DNA of 64,000 nt from UBA6059 sp965227155. GTDB taxonomy: Bacteria > Bacteroidota > Bacteroidia > Cytophagales > Cyclobacteriaceae. Below the pieces are notes generated by a model that was given only the letters and a program-made list of their open reading frames with translations, ran no database searches and was not told where the DNA came from. The translations under genes and the position numbers were made by a program. The DNA lies in NCBI GenBank assembly GCA_965227155.1, contig OZ245731.1:1116001-1180000 (forward strand). Reading direction: 5' to 3'. This document shows positions 36,549 to 43,999 of this stretch, in pieces; within the stretch, counting starts at the first letter, position 1; each line of letters begins with the position of its first letter.

Positions 36549-37055
36549 ATGGCATTACCAAAAAGAATATTTCTAATCGGTATGCCTGCCAGTGGCAAAA
36601 CGACCACTGGAAAGCGCCTGGCGAATTTACTTCAGTATCCATTTTATGACCTGGATGAGATTATAGAAGGCCAGGAGAATAGAAAAATCAGTGACATCAT
36701 AAATAGCGATGGTGAAGAACACTTCAGGATGGTAGAGCATTATGCCCTCACAAATGTCATTATGCGGCATGAGAAAATGGTGTTGGCTACAGGCGGTGGT
36801 ACACCGTGTTTTCATGATAACCTTGAGGTAATAAAAAAAGCGGGCATTACAGTGTTTGTAGATACGCCTCTTGATAAAATCATCCATCGACTCATGCAAA
36901 ACCCCGGCAGGCCTTTGGTAAAATCAACTCAAAAGGAAAAGCTTCAGTCCGAGGTAGAGGCTTTGTATGAAAAAAGGCTTCCCTTTTACAAAGAAGCCCA
37001 CGAAACCGTACAGCGCTCCACGCCGGAAGCTATCTTGAAAATTCTTAAAAGTTAA
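36549..37055 (+). CDS. aroK: Shikimate kinase
   Basis: 168-residue P-loop kinase that phosphorylates shikimate at the 3-hydroxyl in aromatic amino-acid synthesis. Walker A G11-M-P-A-S-G-K-T18, the shikimate-binding D34/D36 (YDLDE), R60 (HFRMVEH), GGG (82-84) and the lid arginine (NPGRPLV, about 118-124) are all present. Complete and normal in length. It is 3 bases downstream of the DoxX-like gene and its last 11 bases overlap the opposing porin gene. Other aro genes are not nearby. Confidence 0.95.
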   Translation: MALPKRIFLIGMPASGKTTTGKRLANLLQYPFYDLDEIIEGQENRKISDIINSDGEEHFRMVEHYALTNVIMRHEKMVLATGGGTPCFHDNLEVIKKAGITVFVDTPLDKIIHRLMQNPGRPLVKSTQKEKLQSEVEALYEKRLPFYKEAHETVQRSTPEAILKILKS

Positions 37056-38565
37056 AACCTACTGTTATCAACAATGAGCTGTTGTTGTGCTCGATGAGAG
37101 CAACCGGCTCACTTCCATCACCTAGATTATAAGGTGAGTATAGCTGACCTTGCTGCCTACTGACCCAGGTCAAATCAACATAATAATCAGTTACGCGATA
37201 ACCTAAACCAAAGGAGTAAGCCGTTACAGACCTATCAAACTGACTATTGGCAATAGGATCTGCCATATAGGAATAACCACCTCTGATCATAAAACTCTGT
37301 ACCCGGAATTCACCGCCAAGTCTGTAGTTGATCGCATTGGCATAAAGGTTTTCAATACTTTCATTGTCGGCAGTAGTAGAAAAATCAGACGAGCTGACCG
37401 AGGAACCCGCATAATTCACGAACTCTACATCACCTGATATAAATCCATTTTTACCAATAAATACGGAGGCTCCCAGGTTTAACCGACCGGGAGTCCGCAG
37501 TGTATAATTGGAAATAGAAATATCACTTTCAGAAATTAAGGAATTCAAAGTGGTATCCTCGGGTGGAAAATAGAAGTTGTTGTAATTTGTGAACATCACT
37601 GACGAACTCTCGTCTGTGACTGCATTGATGGTAGGGCTGGTGTAGGATAATCCTACCCTTACCACATCCATTGGTCTGTAAATCAAGCCAAAGGTAGCAT
37701 TGATACCGACCCCATCGATGCGTAAATCCTCCTCAAGAACTACATCATTGATCGCATCATCAGCAACCCATTGCTCACTTTCCTCATCGAAAAATTCATA
37801 TGAATCTTCTCTGAAAGTTTTGAATATCTGATAACCGAAAGTATTGATCCCTATACCTGCTCCAAAGTAGAGCTTATCGTCATAATTTCCACCGTAGCTC
37901 AGGTTTAGTGAATACTGCGAACCTCTCCGTTCCACATTTTCTGATTGTCGGGGAAAGCCCAATATAAAGGAATCATATTGACCATCCTGATCTGGTACAG
38001 GGTTGATCAGATAATTATAATAGGCTAGTGACAAAGTACCCAAACCATCGATATTGCTTTCAGGTATGCCATTGGCCTGCTGTAAGTAAAAGTCGATAAT
38101 CGAATTGTTATCGTTGTAGCCCTCATACGTAAAATTTCGCTGAAAATCATTAATACGAGTCAATGATATGCCAATCGATCCTCCTTTAAACTTTTCATCT
38201 ACAAAATCACCTTTCGTCTTGTTGATGACCAGGCCTAGGTGACCGACATTAAAATTCCCACGATAGTCATCTACTTGCTGTCCAAGGAAATCGGCAGTAC
38301 TGCTATTGAAGTTCAAACCTGGTGTAATGGAAAAGGTCGATCTGTTGTAGAAGCCCAACCCTGCCGGATTGCTGTAAGCAGCACTGGGATCGCCTCCCAG
38401 TGCTGTTTGTGCCCCTCCGATAGCTTGCATGCGAGCAGTACCACCGGGGTTAGTATAGCTAAAGAGCAGGGCATCATTGAAGTATCCAAAAGCCCCTTCA
38501 CTCACCTGTGCATGGGTGTGGTATAGGCATACCACACCTGCTATGATTAATAATAATCGTTTCAT
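37045..38565 (-). CDS. Outer-membrane porin, OmpP1/FadL-like
   Basis: 506 residues from the ATG at 38565, giving the signal peptide MKRLLLIIAGVVCLYHTHAQ; an upstream ATG at 38589 adds MINPEANT. The N-terminus after the signal (GGTARMQAIGGAQTALGGDPSAAYSNPAGLGFYNRS) is the FadL/TodX hatch pattern with NPAGL, followed by 14 or so barrel strands and a C-terminal ITVGFNF with terminal phenylalanine. Such barrels move hydrophobic compounds such as long-chain fatty acids across the outer membrane; the substrate is unknown. It follows the low-complexity gene by 20 bases and converges on aroK with an 11-base overlap. Confidence 0.9.
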   Translation of the reverse strand: MKRLLLIIAGVVCLYHTHAQVSEGAFGYFNDALLFSYTNPGGTARMQAIGGAQTALGGDPSAAYSNPAGLGFYNRSTFSITPGLNFNSSTADFLGQQVDDYRGNFNVGHLGLVINKTKGDFVDEKFKGGSIGISLTRINDFQRNFTYEGYNDNNSIIDFYLQQANGIPESNIDGLGTLSLAYYNYLINPVPDQDGQYDSFILGFPRQSENVERRGSQYSLNLSYGGNYDDKLYFGAGIGINTFGYQIFKTFREDSYEFFDEESEQWVADDAINDVVLEEDLRIDGVGINATFGLIYRPMDVVRVGLSYTSPTINAVTDESSSVMFTNYNNFYFPPEDTTLNSLISESDISISNYTLRTPGRLNLGASVFIGKNGFISGDVEFVNYAGSSVSSSDFSTTADNESIENLYANAINYRLGGEFRVQSFMIRGGYSYMADPIANSQFDRSVTAYSFGLGYRVTDYYVDLTWVSRQQGQLYSPYNLGDGSEPVALIEHNNSSLLITVGFNF

Positions 38566-38585
38566 TGTATTTGCTTCTGGGTTTA

Positions 38586-40022
38586 TCAATTACCGCCTCT
38601 GCGCGATCTGCTGCTACCTCCACCTGATGATCTGGAGCCTGACCTGGAACCTCCATAACTCCTCGATGGACTGTATCCACTAGACCTGCTACCACCACTT
38701 CTAGACGGTGTGTAGCTTCTTGATCGGGTATTGCTATTGCTGCTGCCTCGATCAAACCAGTTAGAATTTGATCTGGAGCTACGATCAGGTCTGCTATATG
38801 TCCTGTTCACATCATTGCGCTGTGGTGTAGTATATCTGCGTGAACTGCTTCTATCGCCAGGCTGTACAGTTCTTGACCTACTTACATCAGACCTATTGTA
38901 ATCCCTGCTGTATGTGCTTCTGGTTCTGGTGTTGCTACGTACATCAGTAGCACCAGTACGAGATGTCCTATTAGGAGTTGTTACAGCATTTCTGGAATTT
39001 ACATTTCTGCTATCATTACTAGTGTAGCCTCTTCTGGACCTCTGATAATACTCGTTTTGAGTTTGAGTATAGTCTCTGGTTCTGGCATTGGCATTATCCA
39101 TGTTATCTACCCTCGATGCAGAGGAAACTGCGTTGCGTCGTTCCATACGAGATGTGATTTGAGAAGATCTGTATCTGCCATTGCGATAAACATCACCATA
39201 ATAAATGCCGCGTGTATTTCCTCTGGCACCACGCACTACATTTCTTCTATTGATATTATTGTTGAACCACAATCCGTCGTAGAAACCATTGTTATACGCC
39301 CAACCATTATTCCAGCGATTCCATCTGTTCCACCTGTTCCAGCCCCAGTTGTTCCAGCCCCAGAATCCTCTACCGTAGGTCCAACCAGGTCTCCAACCCC
39401 ATGGATCATTCCAGCCAAGGCCCCAGCCAGCGCCCCAGAATGGATCAAGCCATGGATCGTAAAAAGGTGACCCCCAGCCCATATTCCAAAATGGGTCATT
39501 CCACATGTTGCCAAAGCCAATATTGAAGCCAATGTTTAAGCCGGTATTCCAACCTCCCCATGGGTTAAAACCCATCATAGTTCCAACACGAAAGCGCGTA
39601 TTGCTCCACATAGGATTAACACCATTGAAGTTATTGATTACGGTTTGCCCGCTTACATTGTCCATGTCTCTATTGTAAAGAGGCTCATCAAAGTTTTCAT
39701 CGTAATAAGCGTCGCTGCTGTATGAAGGGTTTACATAGCCTTCATAATCACGAATTTCTTCCTGCACAGAAGCCCTTGAGTTTTGCTTGTACTTGGCAAT
39801 TAACTCAGGATTGACCTGTTTGGCTGAATATGCACTATTATAATTGTTGTTGGTGTACGACTGATACGTCTTTAGAGACTCATTTACACCGGGTGTAGTG
39901 GCATATTTGATTTCTTTTCGGTCTTTAGCTGAAAAGTACAGGTCGTCATATTCCTGCGCATTTGTGATGCCAAATGACATCAGGAAAATGATGGTTAATG
40001 AGGTGCTGACTAACGTTTTCAT
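38586..40022 (-). CDS. Low-complexity secreted protein, Trp/Asn/Gly-rich then Arg/Ser-rich
   Basis: 478 residues, not recognisable by function. Signal peptide about 1-22 (SFGITNA). Residues 23-135 are polar and Tyr/Asn-rich. Residues 139-252 hold 22 tryptophans with Asn, Gly and Asp, including GWNNWGWN-type repeats and a WNR triplet run near 228-237. From about 255 to the end the protein is Arg/Ser/Thr/Gly-rich (about pI very high), ending SRSRRGGN. No cysteine pairs or catalytic motif. It could be an aggregative or surface matrix protein; similar Bacteroidota proteins are annotated only as hypothetical. Cotranscribed with the FadL-like gene (20-base gap). Confidence 0.75.
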   Translation of the reverse strand: MKTLVSTSLTIIFLMSFGITNAQEYDDLYFSAKDRKEIKYATTPGVNESLKTYQSYTNNNYNSAYSAKQVNPELIAKYKQNSRASVQEEIRDYEGYVNPSYSSDAYYDENFDEPLYNRDMDNVSGQTVINNFNGVNPMWSNTRFRVGTMMGFNPWGGWNTGLNIGFNIGFGNMWNDPFWNMGWGSPFYDPWLDPFWGAGWGLGWNDPWGWRPGWTYGRGFWGWNNWGWNRWNRWNRWNNGWAYNNGFYDGLWFNNNINRRNVVRGARGNTRGIYYGDVYRNGRYRSSQITSRMERRNAVSSASRVDNMDNANARTRDYTQTQNEYYQRSRRGYTSNDSRNVNSRNAVTTPNRTSRTGATDVRSNTRTRSTYSRDYNRSDVSRSRTVQPGDRSSSRRYTTPQRNDVNRTYSRPDRSSRSNSNWFDRGSSNSNTRSRSYTPSRSGGSRSSGYSPSRSYGGSRSGSRSSGGGSSRSRRGGN

Positions 40023-40071
40023 AATGGGCTCCTTTCTACTTGTTTATCAAATTTAATCAATCACATTCGCT

Positions 40072-40079
40072 TATATTTG
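40072..40079 (+). promoter_or_regulatory. Candidate -7 element for proS
   Basis: TATATTTG in the 110-base gap between the divergent low-complexity gene and proS, 54 bases before the proS ATG. No spaced TTTG partner was found. Confidence 0.4.
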
Positions 40080-40132
40080 CTGCCCGTGATTTACTATTAA
40101 TTAAGCAATAAGCATACCAAAAAAAATCAATT

Positions 40133-41611
40133 ATGAGTAAGGGATTACCCAAAAGAGCAGATGATTATTCCGGTTGGTACAACGAGTTGGTGAAAAAAGC
40201 CGATTTGGCTGAAAATTCGCCTGTTAGAGGGTGTATGATCATCAAGCCCTATGGGTTTGCTATTTGGGAAAAAATGCAAGCAGAGCTGGATCGTATGTTT
40301 AAAGAAACAGGTCATTACAATGCTTATTTTCCAATTTTCATACCAAAATCCTACTTAAGCAAAGAGGCAGACCATGTGGAAGGCTTTGCGAAGGAATGCG
40401 CTGTGGTCACACATTACAGATTAAAAAATGATGAAGGTGGCAAAGGAGTAGTGGTAGATCCAGAAGCCAAATTGGAAGAAGAGCTTATTGTGAGGCCTAC
40501 CTCTGAAACGGTTATCTGGAGTGCGTATAAAGATTGGATTCAATCCTACAGAGACCTCCCTATTTTATGTAATCAATGGGCCAATGTGGTGCGGTGGGAA
40601 ATGCGTACGAGGCTGTTTTTGAGAACAGCAGAATTTCTGTGGCAGGAAGGCCATACCGCACATGCAACTAAGCAGGAGGCCATTGAGGAAGCAGAAAAAA
40701 TGCTAGGTGTGTATGCTGATTTCGTAGAGAATTTTATGGGTATCCCCGTAATAAAAGGTGTAAAAACACCCCAGGAACGGTTTGCAGGTGCACTGGAAAC
40801 TTATTGTATCGAGGCCTTAATGCAGGATGGAAAAGCTTTGCAGGCCGGCACTTCCCACTTCCTGGGTCAAAATTTCGCCAAAGCCTTTGATGTAAAATTT
40901 TCCTCGCCTGAAGGTAAGCTGGATTATGTGTGGGGTACCTCTTGGGGTGTAAGCACCAGGCTGATGGGTGCCTTGATCATGTCGCATTCCGACGATCAGG
41001 GTTTGGTACTGCCTCCAAATTTATCACCTACCCAGGTGGTAATTATACCGATACATAAAGGCGATGAACAGCTCAACGCCATTGCAGCAGTAGCTAATGG
41101 TCTTGGAGATGCGCTAAAGAAAAAAGGCATCAGTTGGAAATTTGATGACCGCACCACCCATAAGCCGGGCTGGAAATTTGCTGAGTATGAATTGAAAGGC
41201 TTTCCACTTAGAATAGCCATTGGCCCCAAAGATCTTGAAAACGGTACGGTGGAAATTGCCAGGCGAGATACTATGGAGAAGAAACTTTATCCGGTCAATG
41301 ACCAACTGGCTGAGGTTATAGAAGGTCTTTTACAAGAAATACAACAAAACATATTCGATAAAGCTAAAAGCTATCAGCAAGCCAATATCCGAGAGGCCAA
41401 TAGTTATGAGGAATTCAAATCCATTTTGGATGAAAAAGGCGGTTTTGTGTCTGCACATTGGGATGGATCGGATGAAACCGAGGAGTTGATCAAAGAAGAA
41501 ACCAAGGCGACTATTCGGTGCATACCTCTTGATAATCCAAAGGAAGATGGTCAGTGTATCCGCACCGGTAAGCCCAGCGCACAAAGAGTGATATTTGCAC
41601 GGGCCTATTAA
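40133..41611 (+). CDS. proS: Prolyl-tRNA synthetase, archaeal/eukaryote-like short type
   Basis: 492-residue class II synthetase charging tRNA-Pro. Motif 2 (RWEMRTRLFLRTAEFLWQEGHTAH) and motif 3 (TSWGVSTRLMGALIMSHSDDQGLVLPP) are complete, and the anticodon domain (PTQVVIIPIHKGDEQ) plus a C-terminal extension ending in Tyr (VIFARAY) are present. It lacks the inserted editing domain of the bacterial long form and has the short archaeal/eukaryotic form common in Bacteroidota. Length and architecture are normal for that type. The gene stands alone between the porin and NfeD regions. Confidence 0.97.
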   Translation: MSKGLPKRADDYSGWYNELVKKADLAENSPVRGCMIIKPYGFAIWEKMQAELDRMFKETGHYNAYFPIFIPKSYLSKEADHVEGFAKECAVVTHYRLKNDEGGKGVVVDPEAKLEEELIVRPTSETVIWSAYKDWIQSYRDLPILCNQWANVVRWEMRTRLFLRTAEFLWQEGHTAHATKQEAIEEAEKMLGVYADFVENFMGIPVIKGVKTPQERFAGALETYCIEALMQDGKALQAGTSHFLGQNFAKAFDVKFSSPEGKLDYVWGTSWGVSTRLMGALIMSHSDDQGLVLPPNLSPTQVVIIPIHKGDEQLNAIAAVANGLGDALKKKGISWKFDDRTTHKPGWKFAEYELKGFPLRIAIGPKDLENGTVEIARRDTMEKKLYPVNDQLAEVIEGLLQEIQQNIFDKAKSYQQANIREANSYEEFKSILDEKGGFVSAHWDGSDETEELIKEETKATIRCIPLDNPKEDGQCIRTGKPSAQRVIFARAY

Positions 41612-41683
41612 TATCTATCCTCGTTTAAATTTGAGTTAAGCAGATATTGATTTAGCACATTATCCTGTAACTTGTCGTTGAAA

Positions 41684-42151
41684 ATGGAGTGGCTTTATGT
41701 TATCGGCTTAATTCTTTTAGGTATCGGAGTGATTGTTATTGAAATCATCTTTGTACCCGGTACTACCGTAATAGGATTATTGGGTTTTGGACTAGCCATT
41801 TACGGTATCTTCCTCGGATATGATTATTTCGGGAATGCAACCGGCCACTTCATACTTGGGGGCAGTGTAGTTGCCACTTTCGTAGTATTGCTGCTGGCCT
41901 TTAAAACAGGGGCCTGGGATAAGTTTTCTCTTCATGACACTATGCTGGGAAGGGTCAATGAAGAATTTAAATTGGATCTGAAGGTGGGCGATGAAGGCCA
42001 AGCTATTTCATCGATGAAGCCTTTTGGTAAAGCTATGTTTCAAAATAAGGAAATAGAAGTTCGTACCAATGGTGAGTACGTTAGGGAAAGCCAAAAGGTA
42101 AGGATTATACGTATTGCAGATAATAGAATCTTTGTAGAACCAATAACTTAA
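41684..42151 (+). CDS. NfeD-like membrane protein
   Basis: 155 residues from the ATG at 41684; TTG codons at 41672 and 41678 are possible but unneeded. Three or so N-terminal helices (EWLYVIGLILLGIGVIVIEIIFVPGT, then FGLAIYGIFLGYDYF, then ILGGSVVATFVVLLLAF) precede a C-terminal OB-fold-like domain (about 95-155, VGDEGQAISSMKPFGKAMF...VRIIRIADNRIFVEPI). This short NfeD1b form lacks the protease domain of long NfeD proteins. It directly precedes floA (5-base gap), the conserved NfeD-flotillin pairing, so it probably works with FloA at membrane microdomains. Confidence 0.9.
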   Translation: MEWLYVIGLILLGIGVIVIEIIFVPGTTVIGLLGFGLAIYGIFLGYDYFGNATGHFILGGSVVATFVVLLLAFKTGAWDKFSLHDTMLGRVNEEFKLDLKVGDEGQAISSMKPFGKAMFQNKEIEVRTNGEYVRESQKVRIIRIADNRIFVEPIT

Positions 42152-42156
42152 ACTTT

Positions 42157-43191
42157 ATGGGAGGTCTCTCACTTATAGCCATCATTTTCGCAGGAATAAT
42201 TGCCTTTTTTATATTCCTGTATTTTGTGCCTGTCAATCTCTGGATTACGGCAATTTTCTCAGGTGTTAGAATAAGCCTTTTCGAGTTGGTGTTTATGCGC
42301 ATCAGAAAAGTGCCACCATCAATCATCGTAAACTCATTGATTACGGCAACCAAAGCCGGTCTTACCATTCAAGGAGACCAAAATGAAGCAAATAGATCAT
42401 TGAAAGCTTCTGACTTGGAAACCCACTACCTGGCCGGTGGTAATGTGCCGCAAGTAATTAAAGCTCTTATTTCAGCCGATAAGGCCAATATCAAATTATC
42501 ATTTAAGCAGGCCACAGCCATTGATCTGGCCGGTAGAGATGTATTTGAAGCAGTACAAATTTCAGTAAACCCAAAGGTGATCAATACACCAAATGTGGCT
42601 GCTGTGGCTGCTGATGGTATACAGCTGGTAGCTAAAGCAAGGGTGACCGTGCGCGCCAATATCCAGCAACTGGTAGGTGGTGCCGGTGAAGACACCATCC
42701 TCGCCAGGGTTGGTGAAGGTATTGTAACTTCCATTGGTTCTGCTGCTTCCCACAAGGATGTGCTGGAAAACCCCGATAAGATTTCCAAATTGGTTCTACA
42801 AAGAGGTCTAGATGCCGGTACAGCTTTCGAGATTCTATCTATCGATATTGCAGATGTAGATGTAGGAGCCAACATCGGTGCTAAGCTACAAACTGACCAG
42901 GCTAGTGCTGACCTGAAAGTAGCTGAGGCCAAAGCAGAAGAGCGTAGGGCCATGGCGGTAGCAGAGGAACAGGAGATGGTAGCTAAAGCACAGGAGGCCC
43001 GTGCGAAGGTAATCGAAGCTGAGGCAGAAGTACCTAAGGCCATAGCAGAGGCTTTCCGCAGTGGTAATTTGGGTATAATGGACTACTACAAATTCCAGAA
43101 TATCCAGGCCGATACGGATATGCGTGAATCTATCGCCGGACCTCAATCTAAAAAAGGAGGAAGCTCATCCTCAACCAAGAAGAAAGAATAA
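42157..43191 (+). CDS. floA: Flotillin-like protein FloA
   Basis: 344-residue membrane scaffold of the SPFH family (YqfA/FloA). A membrane-embedded N-terminus (IAIIFAGIIAFFIFLYFVPVNLW) is followed by a PHB/SPFH domain (NLITATKAGL, KVINTPNVAAVAADGIQ, ILARVGEGIVTSIG) and a helical Ala/Glu/Lys-rich coiled coil (about 250-300) before a short Ser/Lys tail. FloA oligomerises and organises lipid-raft-like membrane patches and, in other bacteria, recruits proteases and secretion proteins. Length is typical. Linked to the upstream NfeD protein and closed by a terminator at 43214-43247. Confidence 0.95.
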   Translation: MGGLSLIAIIFAGIIAFFIFLYFVPVNLWITAIFSGVRISLFELVFMRIRKVPPSIIVNSLITATKAGLTIQGDQNEANRSLKASDLETHYLAGGNVPQVIKALISADKANIKLSFKQATAIDLAGRDVFEAVQISVNPKVINTPNVAAVAADGIQLVAKARVTVRANIQQLVGGAGEDTILARVGEGIVTSIGSAASHKDVLENPDKISKLVLQRGLDAGTAFEILSIDIADVDVGANIGAKLQTDQASADLKVAEAKAEERRAMAVAEEQEMVAKAQEARAKVIEAEAEVPKAIAEAFRSGNLGIMDYYKFQNIQADTDMRESIAGPQSKKGGSSSSTKKKE

Positions 43192-43213
43192 TAAGTAGAA
43201 TGTGAAATAATTG

Positions 43214-43247
43214 AAAAGCGTACCGGTCTGGTGCGCTTTTTTTGTTT
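43214..43247 (+). terminator. Rho-independent terminator after floA
   Basis: AAAAGCGTACC and GGTGCGCTTTT form an 11-bp stem with one T-G wobble and a 5-base loop; the following T tract runs through 43243. It closes the NfeD-floA transcript. Confidence 0.85.
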
Positions 43248-43310
43248 TACACTTTTATCAATGTGTAAAACGCTTAAGAGTAAAACAACAGATAACACGG
43301 AATACAGGAT

Positions 43311-43661
43311 TCATTTTAGAGATCGAATTCTAATTTTCTGAGTAGTTACGGTTGTGAATTTTTCAAACAAATCCTGACCCCTCGTTGCCAACAAATTCAA
43401 CAAAATAGATGTAATAATCTCCATTTCCAATGCGCTATATCTTAAAAGAATAACACTTATGTCTCTTTCTTTATGAGCGTAGACCCACTCTCCAAAATCT
43501 TTATCTTCTTTCAAAATTATTCGAGGCGGTTTTTTTGATAGCCTAATAACATCTGCATCCGATATTCCCTGATGTTCTTCTTTTACAGAAAATACTTCAA
43601 TAGCATTAGCTCTTAGAGTAGACACAATATTAGTATCGATATTCTCATCTGCCAGGATCAT
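43311..43661 (-). CDS. DUF5615 family PIN-like toxin
   Basis: 116 residues. It opens ILADENIDTNIVSTLR, the DUF5615 signature with D4-E5-N6, and carries KEDKDFGEWV, the second acidic PIN-like motif. The fold is PIN-like and the family is treated as the toxin (probable RNase) of type II toxin-antitoxin pairs. No experimental target is known from sequence. It is coupled to the upstream DUF433 gene by TAATG at 43663-43659, so translation is linked. The pair is isolated between the floA terminator and the M81 gene, typical of a mobile accessory module. Confidence 0.88.
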   Translation of the reverse strand: MILADENIDTNIVSTLRANAIEVFSVKEEHQGISDADVIRLSKKPPRIILKEDKDFGEWVYAHKERDISVILLRYSALEMEIITSILLNLLATRGQDLFEKFTTVTTQKIRIRSLK

Positions 43662-43891
43662 TAAGTTTGAGGAATAATAATCTCTTCGTTGGCTATTAGA
43701 TCAGAAGCATAGTTTAGTGCAGCAAGGACATCTTCTTTAGATAGGTACTCGTAGGAGTCCAATATTTGTTCCATACTCATTCCTTCTGACAGTTTTCTTA
43801 GTATTAGCTCAACTGTAATTCTTGTTCCTTTAATCACGGGTTTCCCAAGCATGATTTTTGGGTCTGAAATTATTCTATCAGTATAATTCAT
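43661..43891 (-). CDS. DUF433 family antitoxin
   Basis: 76 residues. DUF433 signature: RIISDPKIMLGKPVIKGTRITVELILRKLSEGMSMEQILDSY, then LSKEDVLAALNYASDLI. This winged-helix-like fold is the standard partner of DUF5615 toxins and probably also represses the operon. The toxin gene follows with a 1-base stop/start overlap (TAATG). The 100 or so bases upstream contain no further gene and should hold the promoter and operator. Confidence 0.88.
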   Translation of the reverse strand: MNYTDRIISDPKIMLGKPVIKGTRITVELILRKLSEGMSMEQILDSYEYLSKEDVLAALNYASDLIANEEIIIPQT

Positions 43892-43999
43892 ATAGCGAAC
43901 ATGTCCTAATAAACAAAATAACGATTTTTATAAACAACTCACTACATCCTCAGGATGAATTTTGGACTCCTTTTCAGTCATTAGGCTGTAATTATTATT

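Noticed and set aside
39301..39365. Short DNA tandem repeats that could suggest a repeat array
   Set aside because: They follow codon periodicity of the WN and WNR residues; spacing and sequence do not resemble CRISPR repeats.
39057..39532. Several long frames on both strands inside the low-complexity gene
   Set aside because: Byproducts of repeated Trp/Asn/Gly and Arg/Ser codons; only the minus frame with a signal peptide is credible.
42426..43043. 205-residue open frame on the minus strand inside floA
   Set aside because: Antisense shadow of the well supported floA coding sequence; Ala/Ser-rich composition from reversed Ala/Glu codons and no family features.
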